Shown here: positions 1 through 8,076 of the stretch, piece by piece
Layout: the number at the start of each line of letters is the position of its first letter
Numbering within the stretch: position 1 is the stretch's first letter
NCBI GenBank assembly: GCA_018821985.1
Contig: JAHJKP010000045.1
Span: 1 to 64,000, forward strand
Direction of reading: 5' to 3'
DNA: 64,000 nt
Source: Pseudomonadota bacterium
GTDB taxonomy: Bacteria; Desulfobacterota; Desulfobulbia; Desulfobulbales; Desulfocapsaceae
Notes under the pieces: model-generated
What the model was told of the DNA's origin: nothing
Databases searched by the model: none
What the model saw: the letters and a program-made list of their open reading frames with translations, nothing else
Position numbers and translations under genes: made by a program

Positions 1-725
1 ACAATATAGCCAAGAAATGGACCTTGCCAATCAGGGACTGGAAGGCAGCTTTGAACCGCTTCTCCATTTTGTTTGGCGACAGAATGCCGGTTTATTGAAC
101 ATTAAAAAATGTCATTTACACAAAATTATTTACAGGCCCGGTCGAAATAGAGGAATCATCATTGTATTCATGAACGTTTTTGTCTCATTGCTTCATCGTA
201 AGAAGAAGATGGCAAGTGGGCGAAGGCTCCCCCTGCTCCACATATGTTATATCTTGTATCATCACGCCCAACTGAAGTTATATCTTGTATCATCACGCCC
301 AACTGAAAGCAAAATATTATTGTTTTTTTATTGTTAACCCTTTGAAGATTGCATCTTTTTTATGTTTCCTTGTCATTTGTTGGTAATATTTTGGTAGTAT
401 GTTTTTATATTATGAGATACAGATTTTTCAAATATCGTTGATTTGATGAACTCGTTTTCCGGCCCTGTAAAGGGCGGGCCTTCTTATTACCGAGCGCTAA
501 AGAACCGTAAAAAAAAGCTGTTGATTGGCTGAAATAATAAATTTCACGATGCCCCGCCACGTGATCTTCATTTTCGATCCGGTTCGCTCAAAGTGGAACT
601 TGAGCCGGAATACACGATCGAGTAAACTCAGAAATATGGCGCGGGATTAAAGGGCTTGGCTTACGTTTCATGGCAGCCCTCTGTTCCTGTTCACTCTTTT
701 CTCTTTGCCCTCAAAATTTTTTATT
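1..725. other. Gene-free left end of the window
   Basis: I find no convincing gene here. An open frame at 17-337 has no recognisable domain, low-complexity composition and a tandem repeat inside it, so I do not call it. At about 530-650 two plus-strand frames are open over the same bases (one begins at an ATG at 549), which could be a decayed coding remnant, but neither resembles a family I know. The 80 bases before the fumarase are pyrimidine-rich and must hold its leader; I cannot point to a clear promoter. Confidence 0.5.
246..307. repeat. Two head-to-tail copies of a 31-base unit
   Basis: The 31 bases at 246-276 are repeated without change at 277-307; each begins GTTATATCTTG and ends CGCCCAACTGAA. 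There is no spacer and no third copy, so this is a simple tandem duplication, not a CRISPR array. Confidence 0.9.
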
Positions 726-2249
726 ATGACTATCATCAATCCAGAAGACTTTATCAGCTCCATCGCCGACAGTCTGCAGTCTATCTCTTATGCTCATCCC
801 CGCGATTTTATCCAGGCCATGGCCCGCGCCTATGAAAAAGAGCAGAATCCGGCAGCCAAAGACGCCATGGCCCAGATCCTGATCAATTCCCGGATGGCAG
901 CCATTGGCCAGCGTCCGATCTGTCAGGACACCGGCATTGTCACCGTCTTTCTGAAGGTTGGTATGCAGTGCCGTTTTGATACGGATCTGAGTCTTCAGGA
1001 GCTGGTGGATGAAGGAGTGCGCCGGGCCTGGCTTAATCCGCAAAACCCACTGCGCGCCTCAGTGCTTGGCGATCCGGCGGGAAAAAGGAAAAATACCGGA
1101 GACAATACCCCGGCAGTCATTTACACCGAACTTGTTCCCGGCAGCGTTGTCGACATCCGCATTGCGGCCAAGGGTGGCGGTTCTGAGAATAAGAGTAAAT
1201 TTGTGACCCTGAATCCCGGCGACTCCATCGTGGACTGGGTGGTGAAGACCGTGCCGACCATGGGTGCCGGCTGGTGTCCTCCGGGAATCTTGGGAATCGG
1301 CATTGGCGGAACGGTTGATCGGGCCATGGTGCTGGCCAAGGAATCACTCTTGGAACCCATTGACATTCAGGAGCTGATCGAACGTGGGCCAGTGGGCCGG
1401 AGAGAAGAGCTGCGCCTGGAGATTTATGAGGCAGTCAATAACTTAGGCATCGGTGCTCAGGGCCTTGGTGGACTGACCACGGCACTTGATGTCAAGATCA
1501 AGGATTGGCCCACCCACGCGGCCTCCCTGCCGGTGGCCATGATCCCCAATTGTGCTGCCACCCGTCATATCCACTTTGTGCTCGACGGCAGCGGACCGGC
1601 TCATTTTGAACAGCCGCACCTGGAGGACTGGCCGCAGATCAAATGGGAAATGGGGCCAGAGGTGAAACGGGTACAGCTTGATACTCTCAGCCGGGAAGAA
1701 ATCGGTGGCTGGCGGATTGGTGAGACCCTTCTTCTCAATGGCACCATCCTCACAGGTCGGGACGCTGCCCATGGCCGCATCCAGCAGTTGCTGGCCCAGG
1801 GTGAGCCTTTGCCCGCAGGGGTGGACTTTAAAGGGAAATTTATCTACTACGTCGGTCCGGTTGATCCGGTCGGTGACGAGGTCGTTGGCCCTGCCGGTCC
1901 CACCACCGCCACCCGCATGGATAAATATACCGAGTTGATGCTGGCCCAGACCGGTCTGCTGGGCATGATCGGCAAGTCAGAACGGGGTGATGTCGCGATT
2001 GCGTCCATCAAAAAACATGGGGCAGTCTATCTGATGGCCGTGGGGGGTGCTGCCTATCTGGTCTCCAAGGCGATCAAGAAATCACGGGTGGTGGCCTTTG
2101 CCGATCTGGGCATGGAGGCCATTTACGAGTTTGAGGTGGAAGATATGCCGGTGACCGTTGCCGTAGACAGCAGGGGGGAGTCTGTACATAAGAGCGGGCC
2201 GGAGCTGTGGCAGCAGAAAATAAGGGATTACAGAAAAAGCGGAATGTGA
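726..2249 (+). CDS. fumA: Class I fumarate hydratase (iron-sulfur, fused alpha and beta parts)
   Basis: It interconverts fumarate and L-malate in the TCA cycle using an oxygen-sensitive [4Fe-4S] cluster. The 507-residue chain carries the catalytic alpha part (about 1-290) followed by the swivelling beta part (about 330-500), as in the single-chain FumA/FumB group. The three cluster cysteines can be placed at C66 (PICQDTG), C184 (GWCPPG) and C276 (PNCAATRH); their spacing of 118 and 92 is very close to the family pattern. I chose the ATG at 726 over a TTG at 705 because the family begins near that point; neither has a clear ribosome-binding site. The gene stands alone. A tartrate dehydratase is the main alternative but less likely for a fused protein of this size. 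Confidence 0.9.
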   Translation: MTIINPEDFISSIADSLQSISYAHPRDFIQAMARAYEKEQNPAAKDAMAQILINSRMAAIGQRPICQDTGIVTVFLKVGMQCRFDTDLSLQELVDEGVRRAWLNPQNPLRASVLGDPAGKRKNTGDNTPAVIYTELVPGSVVDIRIAAKGGGSENKSKFVTLNPGDSIVDWVVKTVPTMGAGWCPPGILGIGIGGTVDRAMVLAKESLLEPIDIQELIERGPVGRREELRLEIYEAVNNLGIGAQGLGGLTTALDVKIKDWPTHAASLPVAMIPNCAATRHIHFVLDGSGPAHFEQPHLEDWPQIKWEMGPEVKRVQLDTLSREEIGGWRIGETLLLNGTILTGRDAAHGRIQQLLAQGEPLPAGVDFKGKFIYYVGPVDPVGDEVVGPAGPTTATRMDKYTELMLAQTGLLGMIGKSERGDVAIASIKKHGAVYLMAVGGAAYLVSKAIKKSRVVAFADLGMEAIYEFEVEDMPVTVAVDSRGESVHKSGPELWQQKIRDYRKSGM

Positions 2250-2688
2250 GTAGCTGCTTTGGATTCAGAGCCGGTTCAAGGCGGCGAGGCTGCAGTTGAG
2301 GATGTGCTGGGTCGGGAGGAACAGGTAATCTATCCCTGCCAGTTGCGGCTGGTGCAAAGGGATAAGATTAGTAATATTTTAATCTAAACTTGATACGCCT
2401 CTCAATGAAAAATATGGGGTGTGAATTTTCTGCAGGATTTTCCGGATTATTGTTTACAAATGACTCTTAAGCCGCTGAAAAAAATAACATGCCATTGAAT
2501 GAATGGGAGCGGCATAAGGAGCCGTAACGAAATTGATATAAATGGCCATGTTATTTCGTAACGGCTCCTAAATTCCCGTTAAGGGATAATTCCTGTTTGA
2601 TTTGCTTCGTTTTTTATACTACAAGTTAAATGATCCTTTTGTGGCGCGTGCATGATGTGGTGAACAATACTTGAGTTGGAGGTTGTAA
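2250..2688. other. Intergenic region with one dispersed repeat
   Basis: This 439-base gap follows the fumarase. The frame stays open for about 45 codons after the fumarase stop, to a TAA near 2385, but has no start with a ribosome-binding site and no known match, so I leave it uncalled. The inverted repeat at 2511-2572 is the only clear structure. The last bases (GGAGG at about 2677) are the ribosome-binding site of the next gene. Confidence 0.5.
2511..2572. repeat. Dispersed inverted repeat, copy 1
   Basis: Arms of 17 bases, AGGAGCCGTAACGAAAT (2517-2533) and ATTTCGTAACGGCTCCT (2553-2569), are inverted copies with one mismatch, separated by 19 bases. The flanking GGCATA and AAAT are shared with copy 2 at 55903-55978. 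A diverged relative in the opposite orientation lies at 19633-19690. All sit between genes, as REP- or MITE-like elements usually do. Confidence 0.8.
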
Positions 2689-3945
2689 ATGAAAATGACT
2701 TGTCCCCATTGCGGGGTGATTGGTTCCGCGCATGGCTCCATGCCTGGAGAAAAGGTCCGATGTCCGCAATGTGATAAGGTTTTTAAGATCATGGAAGAGA
2801 AGATTTCCTGTCCGCATTGTGGAGTTGTTGGTTCGGCGGCGGATTCTGTGGTCGGCATGAAACTCAGGTGTCCGCGCTGCGAAAAGGTGTTTTTACTGAC
2901 GCAAGACAGGTTGATAGGGCCGTCAGTCAGCGATGTTGATGTGGGCATATTGGCGGTGGAAGGTGTCGGTGAAGTGTCTTCTACAGGGGATGAGGGAATA
3001 CTCCTTGAACCTGTAACAGAAATGGAGCCTGAAGTTATTGCAGAGCCGGAACCTGAGCTTGAAGTTATTGCAGAACCGGAACCGGAACCTGAGCTTGAAG
3101 TTATTGCAGAACCGGAACCGGAACCAGAGCTTGAAGTTATTGCAGAACCGGAACCGGAGCCGGAGCTTGAAGTTATTCCAGAACCAGAGCCGGAAGCTGA
3201 GCCGGAGCTTGAAGCTGTTCCAGAACCGGAACCGGAGCCGGAGCTTGAAGTTGTTGCAGAACCGGAAGCTGAGCCGGAGCTTGAAGTTATTGCAGAACCG
3301 GAGCCGGAGCTTGAAGTTGTTACAGAACCGGAAGCTGAGCCTGAGCTTGAAGTTATTACAGAACCAGAGCCGGAACCGGAGCCGGAGCTTGAAGCTGTTC
3401 CAGAGCCGGAAGCTGAGCCGGAGCTTGAAGTTGTTGCAGAACCGGAAGCTGAGCCGGAGCTTGAAGCTGTTGCAGAACCGGAAGCTGAGCCTGAGCTTGA
3501 AGTTATTCCAGAACCGGAACCGGAGCCGGAGCTTGAAGCTGTTCCAGAACTAGAAGCAGAGCCTGAACTTGAAGTTGTTCCAGAGGCAGAGCCAGAACCT
3601 GAAATTGTTCATGACTATGAGACTGAGACAGTATTGCCAGTTGAAGAAGGAAAAATACCAGGAGAAACCAAGGAAGGCGGTGAGGAAGGAGAGGGGCCTG
3701 AGTCACCAGCCATGCCTACCCATGTCTGTGCCGGTTGTGGTGAGTCTTTTCATCCGGAATTTATGCAGGAGATAGATTCCAAATTTTATTGTGGAGTCTG
3801 TCAGCTTCGTTCTGCCGCCTTAGATGCCAAAAAGAAAGCACCGAAATTCGTTGGTGAGCAGGTGCGGGGGATAATTGCCGCACTCTTGCTTCTTGGGCTG
3901 CTTGTCCTTGTTGTGTTGGTGTTGAAGAAGCTTGGTATCATCTGA
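2689..3945 (+). CDS. MJ0042-type zinc-ribbon protein with long Glu-Pro repeat and C-terminal membrane anchor
   Basis: Function unknown. The 418-residue protein starts with two tandem zinc ribbons of the MJ0042 kind (CPHCG...CPQC at about 4-28 and CPHCG...CPRC at about 42-66). A highly acidic low-complexity region of about 200 residues follows (about 110-305), built from units such as [13 protein letters not shown] third cysteine pair set (CAGC...CGVC, about 345-370) precedes one hydrophobic helix (about 390-412). The anchor at the C-terminus suggests a cytoplasmic head held at the inner membrane, with the repeat acting as a spacer. GGAGG lies 8 bases before the ATG. It stands alone between the fumarase and a chemoreceptor. 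In related bacteria such zinc-ribbon proteins often occur near gliding or motility genes, but nothing here shows that role. Confidence 0.75.
   Translation: MKMTCPHCGVIGSAHGSMPGEKVRCPQCDKVFKIMEEKISCPHCGVVGSAADSVVGMKLRCPRCEKVFLLTQDRLIGPSVSDVDVGILAVEGVGEVSSTGDEGILLEPVTEMEPEVIAEPEPELEVIAEPEPEPELEVIAEPEPEPELEVIAEPEPEPELEVIPEPEPEAEPELEAVPEPEPEPELEVVAEPEAEPELEVIAEPEPELEVVTEPEAEPELEVITEPEPEPEPELEAVPEPEAEPELEVVAEPEAEPELEAVAEPEAEPELEVIPEPEPEPELEAVPELEAEPELEVVPEAEPEPEIVHDYETETVLPVEEGKIPGETKEGGEEGEGPESPAMPTHVCAGCGESFHPEFMQEIDSKFYCGVCQLRSAALDAKKKAPKFVGEQVRGIIAALLLLGLLVLVVLVLKKLGII
3015..3600 (+). repeat. In-frame Glu-Pro repeat tract
   Basis: The DNA is made of degenerate units around GAACCGGAACCGGAGCC plus GAGCTTGAAGTTATT, running without a frame break. 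It encodes alternating EP and ELEV blocks. Such tracts change length easily by slippage, so copy number may differ between strains or be collapsed in assemblies. Confidence 0.9.
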
Positions 3946-4072
3946 ATTCTGTATGGATTATTATGAAATAAATGTCCCTATTTCCTCTTGGCCAATGTGT
4001 TTGTTTTCGGCCTATTTTATTAAATTGAGCTGTCTATAATAGATACTCACATCGACAAGGATTGATGAAAAA

Positions 4073-6220
4073 ATGTTGAGAAAAATTGTTCCCCAGACCG
4101 TGAAGGTAAAACTGCTGGTCCTCATCGGTTTTTCTTTTTTCCTTCTTGTGGGTGCGATTGTTGTCAGCACGGCAATGGAGAAAAGGAAGGCTTTTTTTCA
4201 GGGAGAACACTTACGAGTTCAGGCCAAATATGATCAGGTGCAGAAGGTTTTTCAGGACAGTGCGGCAGAGGCATTGTCCATGGCCTTTGTGGTTGCGGAA
4301 ACGCCGGAGGTGCAGCGTCTCTTTGCAGAGCGGAATCGGGCGGAACTTTCTCGCATTACCCTGCCGATGTTCAAAAATCTGAAGGAGAAGCTTCATCTGG
4401 CTCAGTTTCAGTTCTTGACTCCTCCTGCCACTTCTTTTCTTCGTCTCCACAAACCTGAAAAATTTAATGATGACCTGACTGCGATGCGACAGACGGTGGT
4501 CCAGGCCAACCAGCAGAAACAGGCCGTGTCCGGTCTTGAAATAGGGGTTGCTGGCCTTGGGTTGCGAGGAGTGGTTCCTGTCTTTTTTGAGGGAAAACAT
4601 GTTGGTGTCGTTGAGTTTGGTAAAGACCTTAATGATGCCCTGGTAATGCCCTTGAAAGAACAATTCGGTGTTGATGTCTCTGTTGTTGCCCCGGACGGGA
4701 ATGGTTTCAAGTATCTGGCAAAAACGCACTCCCTGACCATCCCTGAGGAGCGCTATCCCTTTCTGCGCACGATCATGGAGCAGGATGCTGTTGTTTTTGA
4801 TCAGGTTTACAAGGATGGCAAGGAGCTGCTTATCGCCTATGGGCCATTGAAGGATTTTAGTGGCAAGGCCATTGGTATTCTGGCCATTCCCAGTAATATC
4901 AGCACGAATATTGCCACAATTTCCACCAATCTGTACAAGATGATTGCTGCCGGTGCTGTTTTTCTCCTGCTGTTGCTGCTGGTATTGAATTTTATCATTA
5001 ATCGTTTGATTAACAACCCGTTGCGGATGGTCATCAACACGTTTGAGAAGGCTGGCCGTGGTGATTTGACCCAGCATATAGTGAGCAAAGGTCTGAAGGC
5101 GCTGAATTGCCCTGATGGATTGCAAGAGGCGCATCTGGAATGTGGCTGCGACGATGAAAGTTCTAACTGCTGGGAGACCTGTGGATCATTTGCGTCGGTG
5201 ATTCGATGTCCGAGGCTTCTCACGAATCAGTTCAAGAACTGTCGGCAATGCCCTGATGGCTACCAGCTAGGGGTGCTTGATGAATTTGCTGAACTGGCTA
5301 CCTGTTTTAACGCCTTCCTGCGCAATGTCCGGAAGATAGTAATTGATCTTCAAGACAGTGTGCAATTGATGGCTGCTTCTTCGGGCGAGCTTTCTACTCT
5401 GGCCAGAGGTATGGAGGAAGGTGCAAACAACTCATCTGAGCGGACCAATAGTGTGGCTGCTGCTGCCGAGGAGATGAGTGCCAACATGAACTCTGTGGCG
5501 GCAGCCAGTGAACAGGCCGCCACCAATGTGAATATGGTGGCCACTGCCACCGAGGAGATGAGTGCCACTATTTCCAGGATTGCCGACAATACTGAAAAAG
5601 CAAGTTCCATTACCCATGCGGCGGTGGAGCAGGCCCGCGAGGCCTCTGAGAAGGTGAATGTGCTTGGCAAGGCGGCAAGCGAGATCAGCAAGGTGACTGA
5701 GGTGATCAGCGAGATCTCAGAACAGACCAACCTGCTGGCCCTGAACGCGACCATTGAGGCGGCGCGGGCCGGTGAGGCCGGCAAAGGATTTGCCGTCGTC
5801 GCCAACGAGATCAAGGTCCTGGCCAAGCAGACCTCGGATGCCACTCAGCAGATCAAGCAGCAGATTGAAGGAATTCAGTCATCAACGGGTGAGACCATTG
5901 ACGAGATTCGTGAGATCTCAGCGGTGATTGATCAGGTCAACGAGATCGTCACCATCATTGCTACGGCCATTGACGAGCAGGCTGCGACTACTGGCGAGAT
6001 AGGCGGTAATGTGGTGCAGGCGGCTCAGGGCATCAGTGAGGTCAATGAAAACGTGGCCCAGACCTCAGCGGTATCCGGTGATATTGCCGGAGATATCAGC
6101 GGGGTCAGCGGGGTCATCCAGGAGATGAGTCGCAGCGCCGGTGAGGTCAATGGCCGGGCCAATGATCTGGCCGCCCTTGCGGAAAAACTGCGGGAGCTGA
6201 TCAGCAGATTTAAGGTGTAA
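4073..6220 (+). CDS. Methyl-accepting chemotaxis protein with dCache-like sensor and cysteine-rich HAMP insert
   Basis: Transmembrane chemoreceptor signalling to CheA/CheW. Seen in order: TM1 (about 13-35), periplasmic sensor (about 36-285) resembling double-Cache family 3 ([14 protein letters not shown] then LRGVVPVF), TM2 (about 286-308), a HAMP first helix ending GRGDLTQHI, a cysteine-rich insert (about 345-400), the second HAMP helix ([14 protein letters not shown]), and a signalling domain (about 450-710) with the conserved hairpin [20 protein letters not shown]. The insert holds eight cysteines (LNCPDG, ECGC, SNCWETC, IRCP, NCRQC) and recalls the CW cysteine motif found in delta-proteobacterial sensors. 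A metal or redox cofactor bound on the cytoplasmic side is my inference. It stands alone; the ligand is unknown. Confidence 0.9.
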   Translation: MLRKIVPQTVKVKLLVLIGFSFFLLVGAIVVSTAMEKRKAFFQGEHLRVQAKYDQVQKVFQDSAAEALSMAFVVAETPEVQRLFAERNRAELSRITLPMFKNLKEKLHLAQFQFLTPPATSFLRLHKPEKFNDDLTAMRQTVVQANQQKQAVSGLEIGVAGLGLRGVVPVFFEGKHVGVVEFGKDLNDALVMPLKEQFGVDVSVVAPDGNGFKYLAKTHSLTIPEERYPFLRTIMEQDAVVFDQVYKDGKELLIAYGPLKDFSGKAIGILAIPSNISTNIATISTNLYKMIAAGAVFLLLLLLVLNFIINRLINNPLRMVINTFEKAGRGDLTQHIVSKGLKALNCPDGLQEAHLECGCDDESSNCWETCGSFASVIRCPRLLTNQFKNCRQCPDGYQLGVLDEFAELATCFNAFLRNVRKIVIDLQDSVQLMAASSGELSTLARGMEEGANNSSERTNSVAAAAEEMSANMNSVAAASEQAATNVNMVATATEEMSATISRIADNTEKASSITHAAVEQAREASEKVNVLGKAASEISKVTEVISEISEQTNLLALNATIEAARAGEAGKGFAVVANEIKVLAKQTSDATQQIKQQIEGIQSSTGETIDEIREISAVIDQVNEIVTIIATAIDEQAATTGEIGGNVVQAAQGISEVNENVAQTSAVSGDIAGDISGVSGVIQEMSRSAGEVNGRANDLAALAEKLRELISRFKV

Positions 6221-6279
6221 TCTCAGGTTTTCCTTGAGTCTCTCTTGTGGATAATAAGAGAGTGGCTTGTTCCAGTGTG

Positions 6280-6306
6280 TGTCCCGAAGGAAGTGTCTTC
6301 GGGACA
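6280..6306. terminator. Hairpin between convergent genes
   Basis: A perfect 10-base-pair stem, TGTCCCGAAG (6280-6289) with CTTCGGGACA (6297-6306), closes a 7-base loop in the gap between the rightward chemoreceptor and the leftward gspE. There is no run of T after it on either strand, so it may serve as an mRNA 3'-end stabiliser or a weak two-way terminator. Confidence 0.5.
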
Positions 6307-6356
6307 TCGCGGGGATAAGGGTCTTGATAAAGAAGGGGCTTGATTGAATAGGGTAT

Positions 6357-8039
6357 TTACTCCTTGGATACCCGGAATACCTCCTCAATAGTGGTGATGC
6401 CCTGCAGGACTTTCATGGCGCCGTCCTGGCGTAGAGTGATCATCCCGTTCCTGATAGCCTGTTCCTTGATCTCGTCGGCGTTAGCGGTCGTCAGGATCAG
6501 GTGTTTCATCTCGCGGTCCATGAGCAGCAGCTCAAAAATGCCGCACCTTCCCTTGTAACCGGTATGGTGACACTTTGCGCACCCCTTTCCTCTGTATGCC
6601 TCTTGAATGGTAGTCCCAGGAGTGATCCCCAGTTTGAGCCAGGCTTCTTTTTCGGGTGTATAGGCCTCTTTGCAGTGTGGGCAGATGATGCGCACCAGCC
6701 GCTGGGCGAGGATGGCATTGATGGATGAAGAGAGGAGAAAAGGCTCGACACCCATGTCAATGAGTCTGGTGATAGCGCTGGCGGCATCATTGGTATGCAG
6801 GGTGGAAAAGACCAGATGACCGGTCAGGGCCGACTGGATGGCAATCTCTGCCGTTTCGGTATCGCGGATCTCGCCTATCAGGATAACATCAGGATCCTGC
6901 CGGACAATGGAACGGAGGCCGGAGGCAAAGGTGAGGTCGATTTTGGGGTTGACCTGAACCTGGCCTATGCCACTGATCCGGTATTCGATGGGGTCTTCAA
7001 CGGTAATGATATTGATGTCGGTGTTGTTAATCGACGTCAGGGCCGCATAGAGGGTAGTGGTCTTGCCGCTGCCGGTAGGACCGGTGACGAGTACGATACC
7101 GTTGGCCGCCTTGATCTGTTCGGAAAAAGGGATGAAACGATCATCCGGCATGCCAAGCTCGGTCAGGGTGATCAAAACCGAGGATTTATCGAGGAGGCGG
7201 AGCACGACCCTTTCGCCAAAGGAGGTGGGCAGTGTGGAGACCCGGATATCGACATCCTTGTTGCCGACCTTCAACTCAATCCGTCCATCCTGCGGCAGCC
7301 GCTTTTCGGCAATGTTCAGATTGGCCATGATCTTGATCCTGGAGATCAGCGCCGACTGGACATGTTTGGGCGGACTGAGCATGTCGTAGAGGATCCCGTC
7401 CAAGCGCTGGCGAATCTTCAGGCTGTGCTGGTAGGGCTCGATGTGGATATCAGAGGCATTGTCGCGTACGGCCTGAGAAAACATGAGGTTGACCAGACGG
7501 ATGACCGGGGCGTCACTGGTATCATCAAGCAGGTCGCCTGTCTCTTCAATTTCAGAAAAGAGGGCCTCCGCGTCTTCACTGTCAATGTCCTGCATAACCT
7601 CTGCCGCTGAATCCTGGGTCATGTCGTAGGCAAAGTTGATGGCGGTGGTAATGGCAGCCAGGGGGCAGAGGACTGGCCGGATCGCTTTCCAGCCCATGAT
7701 CGAACGGAGATCGTCAAGGGCCTGAAAGCTGAAAGGGTCATTGATGGCAATATAGGCATCATCCTGCGTGGCCACCGGGACCATACCGTTTTTTTTCAGA
7801 AAGCCGATGGCGATACTGGCGGTGAAATCGGTCTGAATCTCTGGTGGAAGTGTGCGTATGACCTCCATGTCCAGCTGTTCCCCGAGGGTTCCCAGGAAAT
7901 CAATCTCGTCGAGGTCATTCTGTTTAATCAGAATGCGGACCAATTGACCGCCTTTTTCCACCAAGGTCTCCATGGCCTGTTCCCAGGCCTCAGGCGGCAA
8001 GTTGAAGTGTTCAATCAGGATTGTTTGTAACTGGTTCAT
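6357..8039 (-). CDS. gspE: Type II secretion ATPase GspE
   Basis: Cytoplasmic hexameric ATPase that powers pseudopilus assembly. The 560 residues show a GspE N-terminal domain (about 1-150), a second N-domain (about 175-300), Walker A GPTGSGKTTTLYAAL (about 318-332), the Asp box region and Walker B DPDVILIGEIRD, a His box (LHTNDAASAI), and a tetracysteine zinc site (CPHC and CAKC, about 451-490) typical of GspE and PilB. It is the last gene of the leftward secretion operon, 37 bases after gspD. Its usual partner gspF is not next to it nor anywhere in this window. PilB is the alternative, but the operon argues for type II secretion. Confidence 0.93.
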   Translation of the reverse strand: MNQLQTILIEHFNLPPEAWEQAMETLVEKGGQLVRILIKQNDLDEIDFLGTLGEQLDMEVIRTLPPEIQTDFTASIAIGFLKKNGMVPVATQDDAYIAINDPFSFQALDDLRSIMGWKAIRPVLCPLAAITTAINFAYDMTQDSAAEVMQDIDSEDAEALFSEIEETGDLLDDTSDAPVIRLVNLMFSQAVRDNASDIHIEPYQHSLKIRQRLDGILYDMLSPPKHVQSALISRIKIMANLNIAEKRLPQDGRIELKVGNKDVDIRVSTLPTSFGERVVLRLLDKSSVLITLTELGMPDDRFIPFSEQIKAANGIVLVTGPTGSGKTTTLYAALTSINNTDINIITVEDPIEYRISGIGQVQVNPKIDLTFASGLRSIVRQDPDVILIGEIRDTETAEIAIQSALTGHLVFSTLHTNDAASAITRLIDMGVEPFLLSSSINAILAQRLVRIICPHCKEAYTPEKEAWLKLGITPGTTIQEAYRGKGCAKCHHTGYKGRCGIFELLLMDREMKHLILTTANADEIKEQAIRNGMITLRQDGAMKVLQGITTIEEVFRVSKE

Positions 8040-8076
8040 GGCTGTTTGTTGATGCCGATCTATCCGAGATTACTTG

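Noticed and set aside
246-307. Possible CRISPR start
   Set aside because: Two direct copies with no spacer and no further unit; no cas gene in the window.
17-337. Open frame of 106 codons at the left end
   Set aside because: No domain, no ribosome-binding site, and it runs through a perfect tandem duplication; composition does not look coding.
3038-3553. 171-codon frame inside the Glu-Pro repeat gene
   Set aside because: It is the repeat read in another frame; open only because the repeat unit lacks stops.
4211-5134. 307-codon frame opposite the first chemoreceptor
   Set aside because: Antisense to a clear chemoreceptor sensor domain; no domain or ribosome-binding site of its own.
6795-7610. 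271-codon frame opposite gspE
   Set aside because: Shadow of the highly conserved GspE core.
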